A DNA stretch of 64,000 nt from Chytridium lagenaria (Eukaryota; Chytridiomycota; Chytridiomycetes; Chytridiales; Chytridiaceae). Made by a program: the position numbers and the translations under genes. The notes beneath the pieces were generated by a model. That model did not search any database. It saw only the letters and a program-made list of their open reading frames with translations, and was not told the DNA's origin. The stretch covers positions 310,001 to 374,000 of the forward strand of contig JAHLKC010000007.1 of assembly GCA_025449115.1 (NCBI GenBank). Reading direction: 5' to 3'. This document shows positions 45,426 through 63,965 of this stretch, in pieces (the first letter of the stretch is position 1; each line of letters starts with the position of its first letter).

Positions 45426-47405
45426 TGTGAGAGAGCTGGATGGGGATTCAAAGAGGTGAAAGAAATCGGACTTGACGGAAGATGGAATAGGAGGATAAGC
45501 TTGTACAGAAGAAATGCAAGTTGAACAGCTTAATCGCTAGATGTCGTCAAGAGGAGTGCTCCTTTTAGATCCCAACTTCGGAGGAGATTTGGAATCGTAG
45601 ATCGCCAAACTCAAATTGTCAGACAAGGTCTCCCCATCCAATCCCCCCACCTTTTTTTCGATCTTCAAAACTTCATTGCCCCAAAATATGGAGAGCAGCA
45701 GCCAGTGGATGAATGGTGAAGGAACGATGAGAGACAGACTGGTGGAAAAAATGTGGGAGATCGACAGGTAGAAAGTGGAGGGTACGTGCAGGAAGCATGA
45801 CATTGGGCATGTTAGAAAGGACAGTGGGATTAATCTCACAGTATTTGCAAATACATAAAGATCTTCGCCTTCCTACGCAACCTTTCTTTTAGACCCTAAC
45901 CCGAAAAACCAACCGATACAAGACCAAGCGCATAGCTTGCAGGTCATTATTCATAATAAATATTTGAAATTAAATTATGTGATATTTGTTTTTTTCTTTT
46001 GTTTTTTTTCGTGCACATCCTAAATACCTATAGTACATATGCAACGTATAGCCCTTGCAGCAGAATACCAAATTTGTATTTGGTTTCTGTGATAACAAAA
46101 AAATAAAAACTTCTAATCGTTCGTCGCTTTTCCCTTCGAGGTCGAGGTCTCTTCCAAACAATTGCCTAGAGAATAAAACGCGTCAAAGAAAAATGCGCTT
46201 TCTTAAAATTTTCGTTTTTATAGGGGTTTTGAAAGGTTATCAAAGTTGAAGACAATACAGCGCGGCATCACATAGTTTATACTGCAGGCTTTAGCCTTAC
46301 GTGTAGATACGTTGCATGGTCCCTAATGCGTTGTTTTTTTTCGTAGACCATATGGATAGAATCGAGATGCGGATATTAAAGGGCATCATCCGTCAAAATT
46401 AGCTAATGCTGACGGTCGGCTACTTCCTTACTCTGGATAACATTAAATAACACGTTTCAAAGGGGCCAACGAGAAGGCCTAGATTGGAAAGCCTTTTTAG
46501 TTGCTAAAACTCTTATACCAGCTACAGCCTACTGTTAAATATCTTGAAAAATGAATATCCATGAGGAAGCTTGACAGGATTCGGCCTGCTCTTGCCACAA
46601 TACGACAAACTTGACCCGCAATGCCGACTAACTTGACGAATGAACCAGTATCTTTGCTAGAAAAAAAAGAACTCACCATGCAGAATATTGACATATAATA
46701 GCATATCAACATCCTTACACATGAAAAACTGGAAATCCTACAGTATGAATTGGATGAAGAAAATGCATAATTGAGTCGCGATGTTTGCAGAGTACTCAAG
46801 AAATCTGAAACTGTTTCTTCGAACAGCGTAATTGCAATATATCGCACTGCCTTCTAAAAAAGCATGCAACTCTGGTGCAGCCAGGTGACTACACCAGTCC
46901 TCGACAATATTAATTGAATGGCGACATCGGCCAGGCGTTACAAAATCGAGCATTTCGGCAGTCTAACTCCATTGCATGTCATATAACAATCATGTTTTAG
47001 GTATCAACAGCTCTTTCGCTGTAGATCAAAATGATGAAATACATACCATGCACGCACAAAGCCTATGCCGTCAAATGTGAAGGTTCAAGAGGATGGATGA
47101 TGAAGATTAAAAGGCTTCATCGTTACCTTGTCTTTTCAGGCTCTTCATTCCGTCCACGCATCCCAATCGAATGTGCTCCAAATTCCGGAAACACCCTGAG
47201 CTGGATGACGATGAAGACATCAATCTGCAATTCCTTCGCACCGTCCGAGCCTACGGCAACGCAATTCGGCAGACTGGCTCCATCAGCCTTCCGCCACGTA
47301 TTGCCGTAATCATCTATGCAGATCTCCACAACCATCCTTCCCATCAACCCAATTCAAAAATTGTATTTACAACGGCAACCAGAAAAGGCTGGCCCTTTTC
47401 TGTGA
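45426..47405. other. Intergenic stretch, no gene recognised
   Basis: Open frames on the minus strand at 46738-46953 (SINIVEDWCSHLAAPELHAF) and 46497-46847, and at 47123-47347, read partly like protein but match nothing I know. A small intron-containing gene at 46500-46955 (minus) is possible. On the plus strand, 47171-47400 could belong to an upstream exon of the SLC35C2-like gene, but I see no join. Confidence 0.4.
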
Positions 47406-49188
47406 ATGGCTCATGGGACAGACACCAAGGGCTGGCACCCCGTCGCCTCCGCCCAAGAATCTGCCGCATCCAGCGATTCAGGCCTCGACGATCATGACGA
47501 CGTTGACCCTAATCTCTTTGATCCAAAGATCATTACCATCCCAGCAACACCCACCACAGAAACACACCATGGAGACATTACGTCTCCTCACCAAAGCAAT
47601 GGTGGAAAAGGATCATCATCCCTATAATCTTGTAAGTCATTTGCTCTTGCATATGTGTACTCATGCTATCTAGTACTCTGTTATGGTACGCAACGTCACT
47701 CGCGCTGTCCTTGTACAATAAGTGGATGTTTGGACAGGCTCACAAAAACTTCGCATTTCCATTGTTTACGAGTTCCATGCATATGCTTCTGCAATTAGTC
47801 CTGTCGTATGTGGCGGTTTTGATGGTTTGGCCGAAGCTAAAGCCGAAAAAATATCCGCCTCTGAAGGATTATTTAACAAGAGTGTTACCTTGCGGAGTGG
47901 CAACAGGGATGGACATTGGCTTATCGAATAGTAGTCTTCAGTATAATTTTGGTTCTTCTCTTTCTATGTACTTTTCTAGTACCAAGGTTTATTAGTCCAA
48001 GAGATTTTTATTTGGGTTGACAGTTGTTATTCGAAAATTACTTTTTTATTTTCATATGAAATAACTCTTATCTTCAATTAAACCCATCATAATTGTTTAT
48101 TTTACACTATTATTATCCGCCAGCCGTTTAATCTGTATTTTTACATGAATTCTTCATCAACTAAAACTTAACACTTCTTTCACTACTATTTTTTTTTTAA
48201 CCAATAGACCATTACCCTCTCCTTCTACACCATGGTCAAATCCGGCGCGCCAGTCTTTGTCCTCATCTTTGCCTTTTGGTTTGGTCTTGAAAAACCTACC
48301 TGGAAACTTACCGCTATTATCTCTATCATCTGTCTCGGCGTCCTACTCATGGTCATTCACGAAACTAATTTCTCAACATCCGGATATATTCAAGTCCAAA
48401 TCGCCACCATCCTTTCCGGCTTCCGTTGGAGCATTACCCAAATTCTATTAGAACGAGAATCCATTGGAATGAGTAACCCGTTTGCCACCAGTATATTCCT
48501 TGCACCCGTCATGGGGTTGTCACTGCTTGTTTTCTCTATTATTATCGAGCGCACACCCGGCGCTTTGGTGGCATCAAATCATTTCAGCGGATTTTGGGAG
48601 TCATTACATACGATAGGCTGGATTCTACTTGGAGGGTTGATTGCATTCGTGATGGTTATATCCGAGTTCAAACTTATATCCACAACCTCTGTCGTCACCT
48701 TCTCCGTCGCCGGTATCTTTAAAGAAATTATCACCATCACTGCCTCATCCATCGTCTTCAAAGACACTTTCACCGCTACAAACATCCTAGGACTCATTAT
48801 AAGTCTGTTTGGTATTGCTTTGTACAATTACGTGAGGATTACTGGAATGAAAGAAACGCATGCACCACCGAAACGACGGAAGGCGGAAGTACCGGCTGAA
48901 ACGCAGGCTGGGGGGGAAGCGCAACGGGGGTTGTTGCAAGCCGCCGAGGAGTTTTTCGATGTGGATATTGAGGATGAGGATGACGAAACTGGAGGGGATA
49001 GGGCTTTGTATGCGGCGAGAAGTGGTGGGGTATTTGGGTATAACCCTGTGACGACATTTATTAGTTTCAGAGATGTAGGGGGTGGGGATGGGACAGAATT
49101 GGATAGTTTTTATCCTGTTGGAGATCTGGAGGAGGATGGAGAACAAGTGGAAGAGGCGGGATTATCGAAAAGAGAGGCTTTGTTATGA
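47406..49188 (+). CDS. SLC35C2: SLC35C2-like nucleotide-sugar/triose-phosphate-type transporter
   Basis: This Golgi/ER multi-pass carrier belongs to the drug/metabolite transporter superfamily. The proposed Met at 47406 gives an acidic cytosolic N-terminus (DSGLDDHDDVDPNLFDPK). Membrane segments follow: LLWYATSLALSLYNKWMFG, AFPLFTSSMHMLLQLVLSYV and then GVATGMDIGLSNSSL. After an intron (about 47948-48207) come TITLSFYTMVKSGAPVFVL, SGFRWSITQILL and the C-terminal helices (FSVAGIFKEIITITASSIVF, NILGLIISLFGIALYNYVRI). LYNKW and YTMVKS are family marks. The remaining ~100 residues are charged and acidic (FFDVDIEDEDDETGG). Two joins fail by one base: between the N-terminal exon and the first helix (about 47600-47640) and at the donor after SSLQ (47950). 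Substrate cannot be told; animal SLC35C2 is linked to GDP-fucose supply. Confidence 0.85.
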
Positions 49189-49540
49189 TGGCAACTCGAA
49201 TGGTTTCATCTTATTTACATCCTTTTAATTGTTAATGATGGCCATCGTCCTCAATACTGGCATTCGTCTCATGCTTGATGTTTTTTCATTGGTTTTTCGC
49301 AATTAAAACCATAGCGAGTTCTCGCATCACAATACATCCATTTAAAATAAAGCCACAGTCATGACGTTTATTTGTGTAAAAAGGGTATCGTTTTTTAACG
49401 GGCGTTTCTAGTTACGTGTTCTTCTTTCAAGCGCCCAGCGCTCTTCTCTGAAGAATGAAATGCATGTCATAGAGGACCCTACGCGTATTGCGGAATATCT
49501 CGTTGTGGCCAAAATGATTAGATACATGTATATGTGAGCT

Positions 49541-52501
49541 TCAGACGGGAGATGTCTGCCTCTGATTCATTTGAACGATAAAAGCGACCTTTGCGCATGC
49601 ATCCGCTGATTGTATTGGGGAAAAAAAGTAGAGAATTAAATTAAGTCAATTATGTATCTACAGGGAAAAGTAATTACCTGCTTCCTGAGACGTCGATGAT
49701 TCCAAATCATAAGTCGTCACCCCATTATTTCCCTTTTTCACAACAAGTTTGAAATGAGGACTCTGTTTTTTGGTTTGCTTGCAGGAGATGATGCTGCTGC
49801 AGTGGTAAGATGTCTAGATAGAGCATATTAGCGGTTTCTCTCTTTCATTCTTTTTAGAAATTAAGTATAGACTTACTGTTTTCATGATATCAAACACTCG
49901 CTTGTTTTCGGCGGGCATGAGATGGATATGGTCGCCATCAATGGTTAGGAGGCGTTCGTGTTTACCCATCAGCATTTTATGCATGACGTAGTATTGCTAT
50001 AAGATAAAAGTGCAATCAGTATTTGTTTCGGTGTATTTTCAAAAACAATAAAAGGAAAAAAAAAAAAAAAAAAAAGGATAGCGATGAAGCGCAATGCAGT
50101 TGTTATTTGCTAACCTTGTACATGGAAGAATATTCGTCGGAGATAAAGCGCGGCTGGTCAATAAGAGTGTCCATTTTGACGACTTCGTCAGGAGGACGAA
50201 GGAAGATGTCACCAGCTGGATAAAAAAGAAATGTACATATCAGCTAATGAAATAAAGGGAAGGAAAGAAGGCAGTCAAGAGACTAAAGTGATGTAACGGT
50301 AAATTGAAAATGAAATGGTCAATCCCTTACCTCCACCTCTATCTCTCTTCAATACACAAAACTCTGTCACCTTCAAAGACTCCAGAGTCTTATCTAACGG
50401 CACATCAGTCCTCGTATCCGCCATCTTTAGCACATAATTCTTGATGTCGTACTTGCGTTTCCTACATATCGCCTCAAAGATCTCCGACATAATCATATTG
50501 CTCTGCATTGGAATTGTTGTGGTTTGCTTGACCTCTAGAGTCGAATAGAGGTGAACTTTAAGGAGAACAGTACGGGGAGGTGTGACAGGGGTACTGGCAA
50601 TATTGATAGCGGCTTGCTTTTGAGTGATGACGGGACGGCTGGTAGCCTGACGGTTGGCTTCGTTGACGCGGACTAAGAAAGAGTGTTAACTAATATACTC
50701 GCCAAAAAAAACGTAAAACATACCTTGGTCTGGGGGTGCTTGGCATATGGCGAACTGATCAAAGGAGAACTTTAAAATCCGTCTCGTTCGTTCAAGTGCT
50801 GGTCCCAAAGTTAACGCTTCACAGATATTTGCCAGCAATGAAACAAAATTTTACCTGGAAAGTCCTCATCAATGCTTCCATCATCTTCGACAATCCGCAT
50901 ATTCCAATTAGCCACATCCCACAAGTGTTCCGGAATAGGTGGCTCCAAAGACTCGTTTGTATATTCGTATAATGAATATCCAATGACTTCTTCCACAGTG
51001 GCCTCTTTTTTGACGACAACCGTAAGGGGATGTTCAGAGTTATTGCTGAACGGAATATAGATCTTGAGACGGACGGGGTCAGAGTCACCTTTTCCAGACT
51101 AAAAACGCGAGATAGCGATTAAAGCGGTACGCGAAGAAAACAATTAGTTTCGTTTAAAGAATCAAAGGATACAAAAAAAATGCAAAACTTACAAAGTAAC
51201 TGAAATCCGCTGCAAAAGGATTATCACTTGTATTCTGTTGCTCCAACAGCTTAGACAAAGCCGACTTTGGCACATCTTCCACTGCCTTCGCAGTAGGCTC
51301 TGAGATTGACACTTTCTGAAAATACATTCGAAGGTCCTCCTCCCTTGCTTCATTCGCGACAACCGATTTAACATTCGAGTCCTCCACGCCATGAATTGAA
51401 TGACCAGCATTCACCTCAGAACTTCGTGGCGCGGTTGGAGGCTGCATTGACGCTGCAACGGCAGATTTTCGTGATCCCGCAATAGTACCACTTTGTTGTG
51501 ATACGCCTAAACCATCAGGGTCGTCGCTATCAACGTCAAGGTCAAGATCTTCTACGTGAATAGATTCTGCCGATGATGCTATGGATAATCGTCTGTGTAG
51601 ATGTTTAGTCTAAAGTTTTTAAATATGCGAACGCAAAGACTTGCCTCTTTGACAGATTCTCTGCTTCACCCATGGCATCCACTCGCATGCTTTGCTTAAA
51701 GCTATTTGCCAAGCTTGCATTTTCGCTATCCCGCGCAGCGGATCCATGCGAATCGACCTTGACAGCCGACCCTCTTCGTGATCCCACCACCGAAGTCGGT
51801 AATGACGTATGGGACAGCCTTTCAGCGTCAATGTGAGCCTCCACCCCCAATGAGCCTAACCGAGAGCTCGGTGTCAGGTTGCCATTTTTAGCACGGTCCG
51901 CGCTGGAAAGCTCCTTGCTCCTGATAGAATTCGAGCCAGAATCCTTGCTCACTAAATCAGAAGTGGCACGCTTGTGCCGTCGCTCTTTATCCTTCCGTGG
52001 GATATCATTTTGAATCCCGTGAAGATTTCGGTGGGTGGACAATAACTGCTCACGCAAACTCTCAATCTCTTTTGCTCGTAGAGATATTTCATCCTCCTCG
52101 CCGTGGTCGCTGGATGAAGGAACCGAGCGGTTGTCTGACGATCTATAGCCAGATCTTAACGACTCCTCCTTGGATCCATGTCTATTCGAAGTATTTGAAA
52201 GCGAATCTTCACTTCCTTGAGTCGGTGTATACTGATGTAACCGGTCCGAGAGGAGCTGTGGGTCAGGTTTTCTAGGTCGAACAACCGTATTAAAATGGGG
52301 TCTTGATGAAGGATCAGCAAGACTGCTGAAACTGCGGCCAACGTTGGTTGTGGCGGCCTTTTGTGTATTTTTTAGACGATCGCGGGAGAAGGAGGATGTG
52401 CCGGATACTTCCATAAGAATGTAGTCACTTTCTTCGGGGTTGGGAAGCGTGATGATCCGTTCGACGAGGGCATCTTCCATACGAAGGATAGACTGCCTCA
52501 T
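49541..52501 (-). CDS. SIN1: SIN1/AVO1, TORC2 subunit
   Basis: SIN1 (AVO1 in yeast, MAPKAP1 in animals) is a core TORC2 subunit that presents AGC-kinase substrates at the membrane. All family domains are visible. The N-terminal part (from MRQSILRMEDALVERIITL) is Ser/Arg-rich. The CRIM domain has NPFAADFSYF, then LKIYIPFSN, EEVIGYSLYEYTNE and NMRIVEDDGSIDEDFPALER plus KFSFDQFAI. The Ras-binding-like domain has LLKVHLYSTLEVKQTTTIPM and later TDVPLDKTLESL. The PH domain has YSSMYKQYYVMHKMLMGKHE, RLLTIDGDHIHLMPAE, then CKQTKKQSPHFKLVV and DACAKVAFIVQMNQRQ at the end, with stop at 49541. Introns are short and well formed. It is head-to-head with RNASEK, 416 bp apart. Confidence 0.9.
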
Positions 52502-52917
52502 GCGATAAATCTAATGATATGTGATAGTTCCATTAGCGCAAGTTGACATTAGCTATAACACGCGAAGGAAGGCGGCCGGCAACTCTAAAAACACATAATA
52601 AAGACAGATGGACCACTCCTGGCCATACAGGATCAACCATCACCGACGAAGACGGTAAAGCGCATACATGGCTTATTAACGGTTGAAGCTGCGAGGGGTA
52701 ATCACTCAAACTCACCACGCATCCTCTGTCGGGAACGATGGCCATCAACGGCAAGCAGAAATAGATTTGAGATTGGTTGGGATTGAAGGGCAGTTGATTG
52801 AAAAATTCTCGATTGACACTTGGATCCGCCGCTCTCGACTCACCATCACCGCAACTCACATCACACACACACGTACCCCTCCACCTCGCTGCAGCTGCAG
52901 ATCTACTCTGATTCAAT
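52502..52917. promoter_or_regulatory. Shared head-to-head promoter region of SIN1 and RNASEK
   Basis: The 416 bp between the two start codons must contain both promoters and both 5' untranslated regions. A CACACACACG run lies at about 52862-52872, upstream of the RNASEK start. No TATA box of the type seen in the CBM21 cluster is present. Confidence 0.5.
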
Positions 52918-53383
52918 ATGGCTCGTCTTATCTTCCTCAGCGCGACCAACGCAACGATGCTGTCAGTCATATCGGTCTTTGGCTTTGTGTTCCTGGTAGG
53001 GACCCCTCATCTTGAATCATCATCCCTTGCTCTACGCAGCAACCCGTTGAGCTGACGCCTTTTGGCCTTATTATTATGTTCAAAACTGTCGTTCCAGCTC
53101 TCGCTCGGTGCTCTCATCAGTGCCGGGTCCCCACAGATTGTCGATGGCAAGGAGCCTATTGAGGAGCCAAAGCTCGTTGCACAGTCATGTTTTATTGCGG
53201 CTATCCTTACGCGGTGCTGTTCTTCTTCTGCTACTGCCAGGTAAATAGTTTTTTCTTATACTCTTATCTCCTGGGAACGGCTTTTGTCATGACATTTGTT
53301 GCTGAACCATGCTTTTTTCCATTCTTTAGAGTTACTTGATCAACAAGGAAGCGGCAGCTGAGCGCACATTCACCTCGATCTAA
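52918..53383 (+). CDS. RNASEK: RNASEK / V-ATPase subunit f (two-TM small membrane protein)
   Basis: Exons 52918-52995, 53098-53240 and 53330-53383 encode about 91 residues. This matches the length of animal RNASEK and its yeast counterpart, now regarded as V-ATPase subunit f. The first membrane segment is SVISVFGFVFLLSLGALIS, then a loop (GSPQIVDGKEPIEEPKLVAQ), CFIAA, and the second segment YAVLFFFCYCQ followed by SYLINKEAAAERTFTSI. Within exon 2, one base is missing between CFIAA and YPYAV (near 53202): the exon is 143 nt where a multiple of three is required. As sequenced the frame reads CFIAAILTRCC and would run into the second intron. Probably an assembly error in an essential small gene. 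Confidence 0.8.
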
Positions 53384-53596
53384 GATATTTTCTGTTATAT
53401 GTTCAATTCTCCCGCAACTATTCGTCTCAGCCATCATTCAAACCCTACATTGAAAGCTTACCCGCCCATATATTGGAACTTTTACGCTATCTGTACTCCT
53501 CCTTCCCTAGTTACAGCTTGCACAAAATACACTTTGTTTATTCACACTACATTCACTTTGCTCCATGGTCTCTTTCAATTTTATTTTATAGACCCA

Positions 53597-55908
53597 TTAA
53601 GGCTTCTTTGGGGAACTCTTTGTCAGACCGGAACTGCCACCCATTGTTAGGAACGAGCTCAAGGTTATCGACTTGATCACGCCCCCGTCTATGAGGCGGT
53701 AGCCCTCCTGGCTAACTAGCTTGCTCGCCTTCCGCAACTTTAGGTACGACGGTGGGATCGCGTAAGGCGATTTTTTTGGTTTGGGAGGGCTTGGGATTTG
53801 ATCCCTTGCAGGATTAGCATCCTCCATCACCACTGTCATAAGCCTTTCCCCTCGTCGCGACATGGCCCTTTCTCTCCAATGTATCTGCCCTAGCTCATTA
53901 AAAAGCTCATGGCAAGGTGCGTGATCGTTAAAAGTAGGGGCAAGAGTTTGATGGTATTGTCCACCCACGAGTCCTTGCACCGCCTTCTCCATTGTACTGA
54001 ATTGCTTGAGGAACGATTTTGGAGAGACAGCCGTTTGGCCAAGATAAACTTCTTGTAAGAGGAATTCACGGCGATGCCGAAGTTCTCTAAGCAGATGGTA
54101 ACGCTTCGTCGGTTGTTTTTGAGGGACATTGTTCTCGCGGGTGATGGGTAGAGGTTGGCTGTATTGTGAGAAGAAGTCGTCTGGACGCCGCCGAACGGGA
54201 CAGTCCCATTCATTGAAACGTTTTTTAAGGAGGGATGTGATGGGACGTGATTCTAACCCAGGAAGATTGGGCCCCATCTGCGGAGCACTGGGATCTAGAG
54301 CACCACGGAGAGTATTATGTTTAATGGCCAACACGCCCGTCATATCGTCACCAAGGACATACTTGTCGGGCGTCACTATTACCAAGCGTAAGTATGATGA
54401 AGATATAAAGTAGGTCTACCTTCCAATTTCAACCCCTTCTTTGTTAAAACCGTCATTTTCCTGCTCTTTTCACCATCTGCAGGTTTTGGTTTCTTTTTGG
54501 AATGCCTTGAAGGAGGCTTTCGTAATTTTGCCTTCTCTGCCGCAGCGTTCTCCTTCAAATCCCCTCCGTCCTCCTTTGTCAAGTCCGCCAACGAAACGGA
54601 CACAATCTCGATTTTCTTTGACTTCTCCATAGGCACAGGAATTAAACTCGGCATTGCCCAAGGTCGTTTCGGCAATGTCCTGTTTGGCGCTTTTGAAATG
54701 TCTTCATGCTTCATCATCTCCTCCATTTCATTCCTCATTTTTTCCTCACTCTCCTCATGTAGGTAGCTCTTGAGAACAGGCAAACCAGAATCCCACGCCG
54801 GTGAAGTCTTCATCCCTCCTGCAGACTTTGCCGAAGAGCCCCTTCGGTCAGGTAGCTTCCGATTTAATACTTCAACACGTGTTACAGGCGCAGGAACCTC
54901 CACAGAAACTTCATCCGGCACGTCCCCAGTTCCTTCCATGAAAATTGAAGCCGTCCTCTGCTTCTTCATCTGCCTCAACGCCGCAAGCGCAATATTGGCG
55001 AGATTATCCAGTTTACGCTGTTTTAGTTTCCTTGCTAGAAAACTGCGAGCAGAATCAAGCTCTGAACGCGGAACGAGAACACCTGAGGTTCCTGACGGTG
55101 CTTTAGCAGCAACAGCCTGCGCTGGCGTCAACAATGACTCTTGCACGACCATTGTCGCCTGCGATGCATCCATTCGCTTCCCCATGAGCGTGTTGCGGAG
55201 AATAGGTTCCATCACATGTGGCGACGCCACACTAGGCTTCTCAGCAAGATGAATGGTGGTAGGCAAGTGTGCGATCAATGTCCCCTCCGCTACAGCCGCA
55301 CTAGCCGTGAACCCGGCAAAACTGGTCCCGTAAGCGGTCGACGCCAACGTTGTAGTCTTTCCAGATATCTCAGGTTTGGCAGAAAGATCCGTGGAACTCT
55401 TCTTGAACGCTCCTTGTCCTTTATTTCCGCGACTCCTTGATTTAGCATCTCCACTTAGGTTTAGCTTAGAGTTTGAAGACACGTGAGAGATGGAGCTGCT
55501 AGATATGGATTTTGAGAGTCTGCGGACGTGCTTGTTGTCATCATCTTCTTCAGCGATGCCTACATCGCTGCTTGTGCCATCGTCTGGGCTGCAATCGATA
55601 GCGATAACCGGAGCGAACATTGCGGTCTCTGAGGGCCTGCGGTCTTTGTTGATAGTGATTTCGATGGCGGGAATGTCATCCAATGCATCAACAGGCGTGT
55701 CAAGATTTGAAACATCTTGGGCGGATGGGTCTTCGTCACCTTCCGCTTGGACTGGGGCTGATAGCGGTTTTTCTTCGACGCCAGGAAATGGGTCACTGAT
55801 CTTTCTTAATTCCTCTGGGGCCAGCTGCTCAGCTATAGAAGCCTCTTGATCACCCGCCATTGTCACAGGCTCAGCGTCAACCTCCCGTGCTCTAAAGTCT
55901 TCCGCCAT
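53597..55908 (-). CDS. Uncharacterised, mostly disordered protein
   Basis: A long open frame (54379-55908, 509 codons) is Glu/Asp/Ser-rich and without recognisable domains (basic stretches such as RKPPSRHSKKKPKPADGEK, coiled or helical parts near REELDSARSFLARKLKQRK-type sequence). An intron at about 54370-54415 joins LKLE to VTPDKYVLGDDMTGVLAIKH. The C-terminal 250 residues (to 53597) are better ordered: ITSLLKKRFNEWDCPVRRRP, YHLLRELRHRREFLLQEVY, and a basic tail (KPKKSPYAIPPSYLKLRK). The N-terminus may begin further upstream, since protein-like acidic sequence continues to about 56229 in other frames. No function is proposed. Confidence 0.6.
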
Positions 55909-56562
55909 TTCAACTGTGACTTCCTCACTGACATCTACGGCTTGCTCTATTTCCCGAACAACAACTCGCCTTTCTCTTCCTCAAGTGCTCCCTCCAATGT
56001 TGTCCCCAAGTCATTCTCCTTGGTCTTGTCCCAACAGGTCCCCATCTTCGTGCATCTCAACAGGTGCCTCCTCTATCAAACTACTTCTGCACTCTTCAAC
56101 CTCTCCATCATGATTCAAATTGGTCATATCCACCAAATCAACCAACACGACATCATCGCCTTCACCCGACCCCTTGTCCTCTAAAAGCAAAGGCGATGCC
56201 GACATGAAATCTCGTTCCGCGGTTCGCACGAAAGCTGAATTCCTCTTCTTTGTTGAGTAATTACCTTTGAACTGATCAATCGGTGAAAGTCACTGGTGCA
56301 TGCAAGCAACAAGATTTCCAAGATTCTCTTGTCCTTTGACTATACACCATAAACAAATAAAACGGAAGGATACATATTACAAACACAAATGAGTTGTTGA
56401 GGAATGATGTACAGACTGAGATTGAAGACAAGACATTTGAGGTTTATCAAAAAGTAAAAGAGGATGAGTATTTAATTGTGTAGTCCTGTTTATTTATGTA
56501 TGGCATCGTCAATTTTTTTTTTTTTTTGAAGAAAGGAATGTGGAAACGGTGACGAATCTTCT
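55909..56562. other. Stretch between the disordered gene and the ABCC transporter
   Basis: The part 55909-56229 reads as acidic protein in shifting frames on the minus strand (for example GDDVVLVDLVDMTNLNHDG) and may be the missing N-terminal part of the gene at 53597-55908. The part 56240-56562 shows no coding signal and contains a T-run at 56513-56527; it is the 3' flank of the ABCC gene. Confidence 0.4.
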
Positions 56563-62454
<5,892 letters not shown>

Positions 62455-63715
62455 GTTTTTTCTCACTGATAAGAAAAAAATGTAATCAGCAAAAAATCCA
62501 GAATACCTATAAATATTAGATTGCTGACATATCAATACCAGTAGTGCAAAAAAACGCGTATGTGTCTGGCCTCCAGACAAAGTGAGTGAGTGATGTTGTG
62601 AATGGTTAATGTCCCAGATCATATGCACCGAGTGTGGGATCCATCTTCAATGTGGTGGTGCCACTGATGGTGGGCCAAGTATCAGACCACATTCTTACGT
62701 CGCGCGAGGTCGTCTGATGTTTCTAAGAAAAATCAGTTGGTGATCATTTGGAATAAAGTCTTTTTGAACATGTTACCTCCGTATACACGCTTGGAAAAGA
62801 CAAGTATAGCAGAAACAAAAGTATTCGAACGATGCACGACATATACATGGTTTATAAACCACATAAGTTCCCGACTTAAGTTTTACTGTACAACCCTTCA
62901 ACCATGAACGCACGCCGGAGCGAGAGACAAAATAATTTATTCAGAAAGAAAACGGTTTCAATGAAAAATATCTATGCGACCAACATAAAGATTTTAAATC
63001 CACCATCCTTCCTTGCCCAAAAAAGAATCAATATTCTACTTCTTTTTAGTGGAAGGTATATGTCTATCATTAAGCATCAGCATCTTTTCTTGACATTTTA
63101 AGTGATTGATCACCCCTGCCTCCCTTCCTTTCCTCCGCAACGAATCAGCCTTTTCCGCTGGCCTTTAATGAAAGAGAACAAACTTTGAATATTGTGTACG
63201 AGCACTTTTCCGCACCAGTAATCAATAATCTGTAATGATTAAGTCAAAATGTAATTATAACGCGACCTGCCTAAATTTTAGCACCTTTAACTCAGGGCAC
63301 CTACACTATATCCCATCAACTCATACATTATCTTTGGAAATGTTTTTACAGAAACGACGCGCACTAACACCTACTTCACACGTGAAGAGTGTTGAGGCGG
63401 TGAGAACCAGCTGCGCCCATTCCCGTTTTCTTACAACATTTTCAATCCTCTCCAATCAAATTTTCTTTCACCCAAGAAAACACTGAATTCTTCTGTACGA
63501 GTTGAGCCACCTCACCTTCTTTGAGACCGTCATCACCGAAGCTAGCTACCTACCTACACGCACAGACACCTAGCCTTTAGCATCTACTTCAGAAGTAGCC
63601 CACACAACCTTTAATCTTTATCCAAGATTTGTTATTTATTCTTTCGGTGTCCCAATACATTTTTGTTCCTCTGCAAAAAGGAATACTTTGTGACTGGAAG
63701 ACGAGCATACAACAC

Positions 63716-63830
63716 ACCTCCCCCTTCCCCCTTCCCCCTCCCCCCCCCCCCCTCCCTTCCCCTTCCCCTTCCCCTCCCTCTCCTCTCCCCTTCCCCTCCT
63801 CACCCCCCACCCTTTCCCTTGCCCATAGCT
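63716..63830 (+). repeat. C-rich CCCCTT-type low-complexity tract
   Basis: Runs of CCCCTT/CCCCTC units with a block of about 14 C in the middle; strongly strand-asymmetric polypyrimidine sequence. It is not a telomere repeat (no TTAGGG or CCCTAA units). Confidence 0.9.
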
Positions 63831-63879
63831 TGAGCTTTTAAATCTGCGACCTTCAGTTCTTGCATCAACGCACCTCTCT

Positions 63880-63884
63880 CTCTA

Positions 63885-63964
<80 letters not shown>

Positions 63965-63965
63965 A
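63880..63965 (+). repeat. CT dinucleotide microsatellite
   Basis: Nearly pure (CT)n interrupted by TCCTC, extending to the window edge in a weaker form (CACTCTCTCGCTCTC). Confidence 0.9.

Noticed and set aside
53700..53830. tRNA-like box (GGGATTTGATCCC)
   Set aside because: The surrounding bases do not fold into a cloverleaf and the segment lies in the coding end of the gene at 53597-55908.
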